From contig NC_035926.1 in NCBI RefSeq assembly GCF_000348985.1, positions 792,011 to 856,010 of the forward strand: a stretch of 64,000 nucleotides of DNA. The letters run 5' to 3'. This stretch comes from Huiozyma naganishii CBS 8797 (Eukaryota; Ascomycota; Saccharomycetes; Saccharomycetales; Saccharomycetaceae). The translations under genes and the position numbers were made by a program. Under the pieces are notes generated by a model that saw only the letters and a program-made list of their open reading frames with translations, did no database searches and was not told the DNA's origin. Position 1 is the stretch's first letter. Each line of letters starts with the position of its first letter. Shown one piece after another: positions 52,866 to 62,045 of the stretch.

Positions 52866-54932
52866 ATGATATTACTTTTCCAGCAGCTTTTGAGGTTGCT
52901 TCATCTTTTAAACCCTTCAAAATTGGATACAGATGAAAGGAATGGTGCGCTCGGATGTGCGTATCAGGTTGCCAAGATAAATTTCTGGCAATATGATCCA
53001 TCTGTGATTGGGTTTTATGCTACCGCGTGTTCATATGCACCTGCTTTGCAAACGTGGACTGTATGCATTCACGACTCGGTCAGGGAAAATGGAACCTTTG
53101 AAGAAAGTTTGGTCTTTGTTAAGGATATTTGTTCCCATATAAATCCTACAAGATTCAAAAAATTTGAAATGAACGACTATTACGAAACTTTGAATAACGG
53201 CACAAAGCATATGAAGGATGACTTGGGATCACCAATGTTAAATGTTACCTACCCAATACGCTTTAATAACACTTTTCGCTCAAATACTTTACTTGCGTAT
53301 CACATCCATTCAAGAAATTTGGATATTGCTAATCAACATGCCAAATGCATTTACTTATATTTCCTGTTTGTTTTGTTTCTGGCAACAATAGCCAATTCTA
53401 TCGAACATTTTGCTTTGAGCAAAATTGTTTTTAAATTAAGACTGTTAAGATGGTGGAGGGGACACTTCATATTGCCGACACTCACCAGAAATCATGCCGC
53501 GTACGTCGAGAAGTTTAAAATATTTATTGGACTACTACCTACGAGGTCAGAAGCCATCATCATAACAGGGTACGTTATTCAGCACATTTGGTTCTTGAGC
53601 TATGGATATACATATGACCCGAACAATATACTTTTCGCATCGACTCGTTTACAAAAAATAAGACTACTGGCTGACCGCGCCGGCATCCTCTCTTTTGGTA
53701 ACATACCTTTAATAATTCTTCTGAGCACGCGAAGTAACATTTGTGAAAAACTGACCAACGTAAAGTACTCCAGTCTGATAATGTTTCATAAATGGATAGG
53801 CCGTGTAATGGGAATCGATGTTTTTATTCATGGTGGTTGCTACCTCGGTTATGCAATAATGACAGGATCATTTTCCTTCTCGGTACGACAAAAATACTAT
53901 CAGTTTGGAATCATCGCTTGTTTCCTTGCCTTTTTCATTATGCTTTTTTCATTCGGGATATTCCGGAAACACTACTATGAGCTCTTTCTCTATGGCCACA
54001 TCATACTCGCGTTGTTCTTTTTCTACTCCTGTTGGAAACATGTAGAACATTTAGGGTGGAAAGAATGGATCATTGCTGCTACTGTCATTTGGACTTCCGA
54101 ACGAATGTTGCGACTATTGAAACTTTGCAACACTGGGTTCCCCAAGGCCCAGCTCAAAATCATAAACAAGGAATTGATCAAAGTCACTATAAGAAAACAA
54201 CACCAAATTTCAATACACTTCAAACCTGGGCAACACTGCTTTCTTTATTTTATGCATCCAAAGATATTTTGGCAATCTCATCCTTTCACTGTACTAGATA
54301 ATGAAGATTGTATAACTGTTGTTATACGGCCAAAGTCTGGGGCTACCGGGGTTATATTTAGAAAACTACTTGAATCGAAGGATAATGTGGCCGAAATGCG
54401 TGTTGGACTAGAAGGTCCTTACGGAAGTTTTGAGCCTATCCATCATTCTGACAGTATATTACTACTCGGGGGTGGCAGTGGATTACCGGGTCCATTGTCA
54501 CATGCCTTGAATCTCGCAAACAAACATGATTTTAATAAAACGGTGGAATTGCTCATTATTGTGAACACTCTAAGCTTGTTAAAGGCATATAAAAATGAAA
54601 TACTAAAGCTGAAGAATTCACATACGAACATCACAATCTATGTAACGAAACCGCTAGTGGAAGGCAAAGCCGCTAGAATACCTGGGACACATACTCCATT
54701 ACTACATGATGCTGACATACTACATGACATAAAGCAATTCTGTACGGTCCAAAAAGGTAGGCCAAATATTGCTGCTAGTATTGAAAAAGCTGCACAATCT
54801 TCTCGTTCACTATCGATAGTGAGTTGTGGACCACCTCAATTTGTTGATCTGGCGAGAAAACTTGTTGCGAAAAATGTCCTGAGTACATCCAGCTGTTCAA
54901 TAGAATATTTTGAGGAGTTTCAATGCTGGTAA
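52866..54932 (+). CDS. Ferric/cupric reductase, FRE family
   Basis: Encodes 688 residues, near the 700-710 typical of Fre2-Fre6. These plasma- or vacuolar-membrane flavocytochromes pass electrons from NADPH through FAD and two hemes to extracytosolic Fe(III). A short hydrophobic N terminus (LLFQQLLRLLHLL) may be a signal peptide, followed by a Cys- and N-glycosylation-site-bearing ectodomain to about residue 160. Heme-ligand histidines appear as two pairs with 13 residues between the members (FHKWIG to FIHGG; YGHIIL to WKHVE). The FAD motif is HPFTVLD, the NADPH site is LLGGGSGLPGPL, and SCGPPQFVD lies near the C terminus. All key residues are present, so it looks functional. Which FRE paralogue it is cannot be decided. 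Confidence 0.9.
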   Translation: MILLFQQLLRLLHLLNPSKLDTDERNGALGCAYQVAKINFWQYDPSVIGFYATACSYAPALQTWTVCIHDSVRENGTFEESLVFVKDICSHINPTRFKKFEMNDYYETLNNGTKHMKDDLGSPMLNVTYPIRFNNTFRSNTLLAYHIHSRNLDIANQHAKCIYLYFLFVLFLATIANSIEHFALSKIVFKLRLLRWWRGHFILPTLTRNHAAYVEKFKIFIGLLPTRSEAIIITGYVIQHIWFLSYGYTYDPNNILFASTRLQKIRLLADRAGILSFGNIPLIILLSTRSNICEKLTNVKYSSLIMFHKWIGRVMGIDVFIHGGCYLGYAIMTGSFSFSVRQKYYQFGIIACFLAFFIMLFSFGIFRKHYYELFLYGHIILALFFFYSCWKHVEHLGWKEWIIAATVIWTSERMLRLLKLCNTGFPKAQLKIINKELIKVTIRKQHQISIHFKPGQHCFLYFMHPKIFWQSHPFTVLDNEDCITVVIRPKSGATGVIFRKLLESKDNVAEMRVGLEGPYGSFEPIHHSDSILLLGGGSGLPGPLSHALNLANKHDFNKTVELLIIVNTLSLLKAYKNEILKLKNSHTNITIYVTKPLVEGKAARIPGTHTPLLHDADILHDIKQFCTVQKGRPNIAASIEKAAQSSRSLSIVSCGPPQFVDLARKLVAKNVLSTSSCSIEYFEEFQCW

Positions 54933-55099
54933 CACTGAATCCAGTTTTCTTTTAACGAATTAGCCCAACGCAAATGATTTCGTGAAAGTATATAGACCAA
55001 AAAGCGGGAGCTTGGCCTACCTTTTGATTATTAGAAATAAGTAATATTAAAAGTTCATCAGCATCTATATATTGTCATCATGAGAAATAAAATATGATA

Positions 55100-56257
55100 T
55101 TATTTCTTCTTTTTAGACTCCTCCAAAGCATCGAATTGTTCAGCGAGTGCAAATTTGCCGTAAACATTTTCCTTTTTTGTAATCAATTTATTAACCTTGG
55201 GACCGGGCTCAAGCAGACCGTACCTCCTGAAATTTTTAATCAGGTTATTGATTTCATTATAGTTGTCACCGCATTGAGAGAGAAGCTGGTCCATTTCCTT
55301 TTGCAATTCTTTGAAGTACTCGTCACTGAGGATAAATCTGCCCTCATTTTCCATGATTTCAAAAGTTGGTTGATGTCTGTTAGTGATTGGGGTGGCGTAA
55401 CCCTCACCCTCACTTAACTTGATACCTGGGTTAGCGGCCCTTTTAATCACTCCAGCCTTGTACGCCCCAACCATACCACCGTGCTTCTTCATGATAGCGT
55501 CGTAGTATTCCTTTTTGTAAACGTCGTATGAGGATTTCTTGATACCGAGCCAGCCAATGGATTTCAAATTGTCTTTCAAGCATGGGTCGTTAACGGTTAT
55601 AGAATTTGCTTGTTTGATTTTCCATGGGTTGAAAGATATTGGGTTTGCCATACCGAGGATGAAGAAGAGAGACATGATTAGAATTTTGATAAGATGGAGG
55701 GAGAAAAAGACGATTTGTGCAGTTTTACCAACAGAGTTTGGTGCTATTTCTTTTTCTAGTTTTTCCACGTACTCAGGTAAGTCCAAAAGCTTTAGTAATG
55801 GGATCATGAATAGTCTGGAGATGTAATTGGTTAGACAGTTCCCTGGAGTAGGCGAAATGAAATCAGGTAGATCCGTGTACAACCACAACGACACCACAGT
55901 GATGTATTTGAGGAGATTTACGGGATTTACCCTCCATTGCGGTACAATCAGCTGACCAGGCCACAATTGTTCAACTAAGGGTTTGTCCTCATCCAACTCA
56001 ACCAGATTTTTGCTTCTGGAAGAGTCGAAATTGAACAGGACGGTCCCTCCGGAAGTCAGAGTCCCTGGTCCAACGGATTTGTAAAACTTCGTTGGGACTT
56101 TATCGTAGAAAATACTGGGTCTAAAGGCTAAGACGTCGGCCAGCTTACTGTAGGGGGAAAACATTGGGTGCAAGTAGTTCTTGACCGTATGCTTCTTGTT
56201 GATTTCGCATACGTAGTCGTTCTCGTAATCATCGTTAAATCTGATAGCAACTTCCAT
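55100..56257 (-). CDS. GSF2: Gsf2, ER factor for hexose transporter maturation
   Basis: Encodes 385 residues from the internal ATG (MEVAIRFNDDYENDYV), which aligns with the S. cerevisiae start; the frame is open upstream to a TTG at 56338 but has no earlier ATG. Gsf2 is an ER membrane protein needed for folding or export of Hxt1 and other hexose carriers, and its loss relieves glucose repression. Matching blocks are LRPSIF-like LAFRPSIFYDKVP, DKPLVEQLWPGQLIVPQW, LWLYTDLPDFISPTPGNCLT, and ANPISFNPWKIK. Two membrane regions lie near residues 118-165 and 188-212. The C terminus ends in KKKK, a KKXX ER-retrieval signal. It is not next to a transporter gene in S. cerevisiae; here it faces one. Confidence 0.92.
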   Translation of the reverse strand: MEVAIRFNDDYENDYVCEINKKHTVKNYLHPMFSPYSKLADVLAFRPSIFYDKVPTKFYKSVGPGTLTSGGTVLFNFDSSRSKNLVELDEDKPLVEQLWPGQLIVPQWRVNPVNLLKYITVVSLWLYTDLPDFISPTPGNCLTNYISRLFMIPLLKLLDLPEYVEKLEKEIAPNSVGKTAQIVFFSLHLIKILIMSLFFILGMANPISFNPWKIKQANSITVNDPCLKDNLKSIGWLGIKKSSYDVYKKEYYDAIMKKHGGMVGAYKAGVIKRAANPGIKLSEGEGYATPITNRHQPTFEIMENEGRFILSDEYFKELQKEMDQLLSQCGDNYNEINNLIKNFRRYGLLEPGPKVNKLITKKENVYGKFALAEQFDALEESKKKK

Positions 56258-57845
56258 CCTAGCTGGCTTTGATTGCGGAATGGAAATGATCTTGGTAATA
56301 TAAGTTTGTGGTCTCCGAAACCAATCAAGAAATTGCAAAGAATGCTAAGTGGTGGAGGCTAGAACAAACGCTCTTCTCTTTTATCTCAAAATTAAGATAT
56401 ATTTGCTGAATAAGGATTTTGGAGAAAGAAGGAGACATGTATGTGCTCCTCCACCCCGCAGTGGGGTCCTTACCTCCGTGTTCAAACATAGAGCATAATG
56501 TAGGTGCTGTTGCTTACTTAACTCCTCTGGAAGGGGGAAAAAAAGAAATCAACAATCTTTACTTTTCCGCAGAATTGGCGGAGGCTCGGGAACGGAAGAA
56601 TTGCATTAGGAATATTTTCCGAGCAAGCGCAAAGACGCCAGAAATGGCCGTACAACTTTTTTTTTTTTATTTTTCCTTCGGAGCAGAGTGGGGCGAAGCA
56701 AAAGTTGTGGCCGTGGGGTACATGTCCCGCAGAAGGACATGTCCTCCCATACCCGTAACGGGTAAGTGTGGCGGAAGGGTCGAGACAATTCCCTTGGTTT
56801 CTCCTCTTTCGAGAGGGGTGTGTTCTTCGGCTGCAGCTTCATCTATACGTATCGGACTAGTGTTCCCCGAAGTCGGAACCATTGACCTTCTGAGGGGGAA
56901 GGCATGGCGGACTTGTTATAATCAAAACTGGGGGGTGGGGAGCACACGTAATTGCCATGGAACTTGCAAAGCAAAAGATTGCGGGGAGCGGGAGGGGCAG
57001 AATGAGACTAGTTGTTACGGAAGCTTTTCTTTTTTGATGGAGTTATTATTTGTGTCCTGTACCCCACTATTGAAAGTTCAATTGAGTGGTTTGAGATGTA
57101 ACTAGAATTTCTTTTTTCTTCATACAGCTTTCTTGCCTGTCGTTATGAAGCGTTGTGGTTGTTCCGAGAGTAGCAGGAAGGAACGTCTCAGAGTGGGAGG
57201 CTACTCTACAGACAACAATTGTGTGTTTTAATGGCGGTGTTATTGAGTATCGGACTGATGAACAAATGCCCCACAGCCCAATTGGAGTATTCGGTTGATG
57301 TTGCAACATGGTAAGTAGTAGCGGGGCTGGAAAAACAAAGAAAGCAGGACAGCGGAGGGGAAGGAACGGGACTACCCCGCGGCTCTCAGAAAACAGTGTA
57401 GTGGAAAACTTTCCGAAAAGGAAACGAAATGTCACGTCGAAGAAAAAAAAGAAATAAAAAAAAATAGGGACGATATTTCGAGCAACGTGTCGCAGGACAA
57501 ACGGCTGAAAATTCTGTGCCCCGCAGAAAATGTCATTGTTCCGGCGCTTTAATGCGGGGTTGCCGAAGGTATCAGTGTATATGAGTCTTGTATTGTGCTT
57601 TGGCTGTGAGGGGACAGTCGTGTTGCCAAACTAATAACGTGTTTCTTTCTTTTCCTTTCGTTACGTTCGCGCACCTCGATGAAAAATTTCAATATAAATA
57701 CAGGATGGTAGTTCATTTCTGTCAAGTTTTGTTTCAATCAATTTCCTTTCAATCTTTCTTTCTGTAATATTCAAAAAGAATCATCAACCAATTAGCGCAC
57801 TAACCAACTAGCTAAATAAACTAACTAACAAACAAACCAACAAGA
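56258..57845. other. GSF2-HXT divergent intergenic region
   Basis: This 1.6 kb region separates the start codons of GSF2 and the hexose transporter. It carries a Reb1-like CGGGTAA at 56759-56765, Mig1-like GC boxes at 57375 (CCCCGC), 57519-57524 (CCCCGC, then AGAAAA) and 57554-57559 (TTAATGCGGGG, a full WWWWNSYGGGG match), and several CGGANNA Rgt1-type heptamers, for example near 56594 and 56685. A TATA element (AATATAAATA) lies near 57690. A chance open frame covers 56437-57105; its composition and lack of any recognisable motif do not support a gene. Confidence 0.55.
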
Positions 57846-59519
57846 ATGTCCTCTTCAGACGTTGAATCCTCACGTTCTGGAAACCGTTCGGTTCTTTCCC
57901 ATGAATCGAACAAAATCGATGACTACCAAACGAACGATTTCTCCGCAGATGTTGCTCCAACTGAAATGCCCAAAAAGCCAGCTTCCGCTTATGTTACTGT
58001 CTCCATCCTTTGTTTGATGATCGCCTTTGGAGGTTACGTTTACGGTTGGGATACTGGTACCATTGGTGGTTTTTTGAGTCACGAAGATTTCTTAAGAAGA
58101 TTTGGGCAGAAAAAGGAAGACGGTACTTACTACTTTTCCAATCCAAGAATGGGGTTGATTGTTGCTATTTTCAACATTGGTTGTGCTATCGGTGGTTTGG
58201 CTTGGTCAAGACTGGGTGATATCTACGGTCGTAGATTGGCCCTAGTCTGGGTTACCATTGTTTACATGATCGGTCTAGTCATCTCCATCGCCTCTATTGA
58301 CAAGTGGTACCAATACTTCATCGGTAGAATTATTTCCGGTTGCGGTGTTGGTGGTATTGCTGTCTACTCTCCATTGCTGATTTCCGAAGTCTCCCCCAAA
58401 CATGTCAGAGGTACATTGGTGTCCTGTTACCAACTGATGATTACCCTAGGTATTTTCTTGGGTTACTGTACCAACTATGCTACCGACCACCATTACACCA
58501 ACTCTGTGCAATGGAGAGTACCTCTAGGTCTTGGTTTTGCTTGGGCCCTTTTCATGATTGCCGCTATGTTGTTTGTCCCAGAGTCTCCACGTTTCTTGAT
58601 TGAAGTTGGTAAGATAGAGGAAGCCAAGGTTTCCGTCGCTAGATCTAACAAGCTAACCGTCGATGATCCTTCTGTCATTGCCGAAGTTGAATTTTTGGCT
58701 GCCGGTATTGAAGCTGAAAGAGAAGCTGGAACGGCAAGTTGGATGGAATTATTCTCCACCAAGGGAAAAATTCTTCAGAGAACTATATTGGGTGTTATGA
58801 TTCAATCTTTGCAACAATTGACAGGTGCCAACTACTTCTTCTTCTACGGTACTCAAATCTTCCAAGCTGTGGGTCTAGAAGACTCTTATCAAACTGCTAT
58901 TGTCATCGGTGTCGTTAACTTCGCCTCCACTTTCCCTGCTATTTACTTTGTCGAGAGATTCGGTCGTCGTACCGGTTTGTTGTGGGGTGCTGCGGGTATG
59001 ATCTGCTGCTTTGTTGTCTTTGCTTCCGTCGGTGTCACGAGATTATATCCAAACGGTAGAGACCAACCATCTTCCAAGGGTGCCGGTAACTGTATGATTT
59101 GCTTCACCTGTTTCTTCATCTTCTGTTTTGCCACCACCTGGGCCCCAACTGCCTACGTTATTGTGTCTGAATCTTTCCCATTGAGAGTCAAGGCCAAGGG
59201 TATGGCTTTGTCCATTGCCGCCAACTGGATCTGGAACTTCTTGCTGGGTTTCTTCACTCCATTTATTACCGGTGCTATCAACTTCTACTACGGTTACGTC
59301 TTTATGGGCTGTCTGTGCTTTTCTTGGGTCTATGTTTTCTTCTTTGTCCCAGAAACAAAGGGGTTGTCTTTGGAAGAAGTTAACATCATGTGGGAAGAAG
59401 GTGTCCTACCATGGAAATCAGCTTCTTGGGTCCCACCATCCAAGAGAGACAGCGACTACGATGCCGATGCCATGGCTCACGACGACGTTCCATTCTACAA
59501 GAGAATGCTTGGAAAATAA
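57846..59519 (+). CDS. Hexose transporter, HXT family
   Basis: Encodes 557 residues of a major-facilitator sugar uniporter in the plasma membrane. A polar Ser/Asp-rich cytosolic N terminus (1-58) precedes twelve membrane helices. Sugar-porter motifs are all present: [10 protein letters not shown] in helix 1, RLGDIYGRR in loop 2-3, [12 protein letters not shown] after helix 6, [17 protein letters not shown] in helix 7, ERFGRRTGL in loop 8-9 and [13 protein letters not shown] after helix 12. Codon bias (GGT, TCC, TTG, GTC) indicates high expression. It is closest in character to the S. cerevisiae Hxt1-Hxt7 group, but the exact paralogue and its affinity cannot be set from sequence. It faces GSF2 across a promoter region with Mig1-like boxes. 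Confidence 0.95.
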   Translation: MSSSDVESSRSGNRSVLSHESNKIDDYQTNDFSADVAPTEMPKKPASAYVTVSILCLMIAFGGYVYGWDTGTIGGFLSHEDFLRRFGQKKEDGTYYFSNPRMGLIVAIFNIGCAIGGLAWSRLGDIYGRRLALVWVTIVYMIGLVISIASIDKWYQYFIGRIISGCGVGGIAVYSPLLISEVSPKHVRGTLVSCYQLMITLGIFLGYCTNYATDHHYTNSVQWRVPLGLGFAWALFMIAAMLFVPESPRFLIEVGKIEEAKVSVARSNKLTVDDPSVIAEVEFLAAGIEAEREAGTASWMELFSTKGKILQRTILGVMIQSLQQLTGANYFFFYGTQIFQAVGLEDSYQTAIVIGVVNFASTFPAIYFVERFGRRTGLLWGAAGMICCFVVFASVGVTRLYPNGRDQPSSKGAGNCMICFTCFFIFCFATTWAPTAYVIVSESFPLRVKAKGMALSIAANWIWNFLLGFFTPFITGAINFYYGYVFMGCLCFSWVYVFFFVPETKGLSLEEVNIMWEEGVLPWKSASWVPPSKRDSDYDADAMAHDDVPFYKRMLGK

Positions 59520-62045
59520 GTGCAGTTTGCTTTGCAAAGCATTTCTAACCTTCTTTTCTTCAAAAATCTCTTTCACCTAATGTTACATTTTTAATAATTT
59601 AATTACGACTAAATACGATTTTTACTTGAACATTCTTCATGTACTGAGTTTCGTTAACCTGTCTTCAAGAGTAGGAGGATGCAAGGAACACACTGGTCCA
59701 ACGATTATGTTACTATAGTACCTTTCGATTTTTAATCAGACTCGTCTTCGTTTCATTTGTGTTGTCAGGAGGTTTTTCATATAAAACTTAATGCACTCTA
59801 ACAATGTGTCGCTTCTCAATTTTTGTTTACGATGCTAAAGTAAAGATGGACAGGATGTCAGACATAAAATTAGAGCAGTATTGGGGAGGGTCTGTTAGCG
59901 TTGTGACAGCTCCTCATATTATACCAAATTAATTAATCGAAGATATGATGGTATCAAAAAGGGAAAGAGGTAATCTTTTTCCTTTGAGCGAGTGCGGGAT
60001 GGGCCAAGTTCGGTAAGGAAGATATTACTATTTATTCAGAAAAGGCACTACCATTATCTATTTATTACACATATACCCCATGGGATTAAAATAATGTAGG
60101 AATGTCGTGTGATTTCTAGATATTGCGAGACGGTGTTTTTGTATTTTAATCATGGGCTAATAACCCACCTCTACCGATCAAATCCGTACTCTCTCGAATT
60201 TTGAGTCACGACTCTCACTCCATGATCACTATGATGTCTATGCAATACTGGTTTATCTCAAATACATTCCCTGCTATGACATGATGGATTTCAAGCTCGC
60301 ACCCCAAAACTGCATTTTCAACTTGTAGCAGAGTTCTGTTCTAGAGGGGGTCAGAATCACAATTTTTAAAACAAAAGACTGCATTGGGATGGTAAGAAGG
60401 TGTCGCAATTTTCCTAGCAAGAGAGGGTTGTATTTCTATCTATAACATGAACGTGAGGATAAATCAGTAACTCCCTTTGGGAATGGACTCATGACCCGTT
60501 ACCCTATCTAATACAGTATTATAAACTATTATAAACCCGACATGCGAGTATACGAACTCGAGGCATGCGGATGGCCTGTTATCCGGAACATATATAAACC
60601 CCAAGGTAGCTGCACCGACATCTTTCAAGACCGCCTCTAAATCCAGGACTCAAGGAAGGAACCAGTCTTAGACAAGGAGGGGAACTGATATACCTACATA
60701 CTTTACATACTTTATCCAAAAACAACCCACTCTAGCTTTTGCAAAAACGCTACCAAGAACTTTCAGTACCTGGACACTTTTTCCAAATGGTTTCATTGGT
60801 TATGTATATTAGAGTGTTGAAGTAGCTTATTTTCTCATTCCAACAGTATCACTGTACTGCTTTGAAGGAGAGTATCTCCATGAGCTATCTCACTTGTGGC
60901 GATATGAGATAGGTGGTGATGCGGATGTCCGAGACTGATACAATGGCTAATACAATATTCTGTTACTGATATTGGTCAGTCTATTACAATTAAGAATAGG
61001 ATGATGGGTTGTTCGGTCCGTGTAATGCTAAACTAAGTAGAGTATGTAAGTGTGTTCTGTTTACGACCCATACTGGGATATCTGTCACATCCATGCGTAC
61101 TCTGTCTCTCATATTGACTGTCCTGGTGAATATACATTAAGAGAAAAGGTTTTCTCGAATGCATACATCACGCACTAAACGTTTCACGCTACTTTCAAGG
61201 TTATGTCGTCCCAAACATGCAATACACCAGCTCATCCATACTGGAGCTATCGGTTGCTTTTGGTGGAGTATTTTTCTTTCCATACCAACCTTACACTTGA
61301 TCCCACTTAGACGAGGAATCTCGACACAGGGTTAAATAAACGTCCAAGGCAAGTCGGCTTTTGTAAGAGTTCTCATCGTCTATTTGAGAACAATATTCTG
61401 CCAAAATAAAACACTGACGAGAACACACCCTTCAGCTTTCTCTGAGTTCCCATACCTTCCATCTCTTGGAGTTACGTTGCAGCATTCCTTAATAGGAATA
61501 TTTTTGGCTTGCCAATCCCCCCCTCCTTTCCACTGCTGGGAAGCAAATAAACCTTAATATATCCGCATTTAGAAAGAATTTTGTTTTCGAAAATGATTTT
61601 CCTTTCGATGATTTTCCCTTTATAAAATTGTTGCTTGATCGAGCTTCTATCCAAGATGCTAACGGAATCCTAGTTCCAAAACGATGTTGCAGTTTGCTTA
61701 TAAGTCCTGTCCTCCCCTATGTGCTGTAAGTGGATACCTCCTATTCTCGGAACGGGTGTGGAAATAAACAAAGAAAGTCTATTTCAATCGGTGTATCGTT
61801 CGGATAGAACTCTTCTTCTTTTACTACTAATTGTTCAATCGACAGCGGGTGAAAACAACAAGCAGGCATTGTATTATCCAGTGTTACATCGTTGGATGTT
61901 AAGAAGGTACACTCCAGTAGAGCATGCAATATGGTCTTCTAAATGAACCGTCTTTAGTATATAAGTAGAGGAGATGCCATTTACCTTATTTCAGTTCCTT
62001 CTACCACATGTCTTAACTTATTCACGATAAGAGGACAAAATAGCA
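59520..62045. other. Gene-poor subtelomere-like stretch
   Basis: The 2.5 kb between the hexose transporter and the adhesin has no intact gene. It contains copy C of the dispersed element (60361-60742). The last 100 bp has a TATATAAG element near 61953, fitting an adhesin promoter. The remainder is AT-rich with stops in all frames and no motif I recognise. Confidence 0.6.
60361..60742 (-). pseudogene. Copy C of the unidentified dispersed element
   Basis: This minus-strand segment aligns with copy B (51291-51723) from AAAAGCTAGAGT through CCTGGATTTAG and GGTCTTGAAAGATGTCGGTGCAG to CTAGGAAAA and TGTTTTAAAAAT. Copy B has about 30 extra bases in the leader. Its conserved frame reads VLDLEAVLKDVGAATLGFIY, then VPDNRPSACLEFVYS, and meets a TGA shortly after GHESIPKGSY, where copy B stays open. 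No start codon is visible. Copies B and C are inverted relative to each other and bracket the FRE-GSF2-HXT genes. Confidence 0.6.

Noticed and set aside
56419..57105. A 228-codon open frame between GSF2 and HXT
   Set aside because: It starts at a TTG; the first ATG is at 56437. It contains a poly-F stretch from a T run, has no recognisable domain, and lies across a promoter region with Reb1 and Mig1-like sites.
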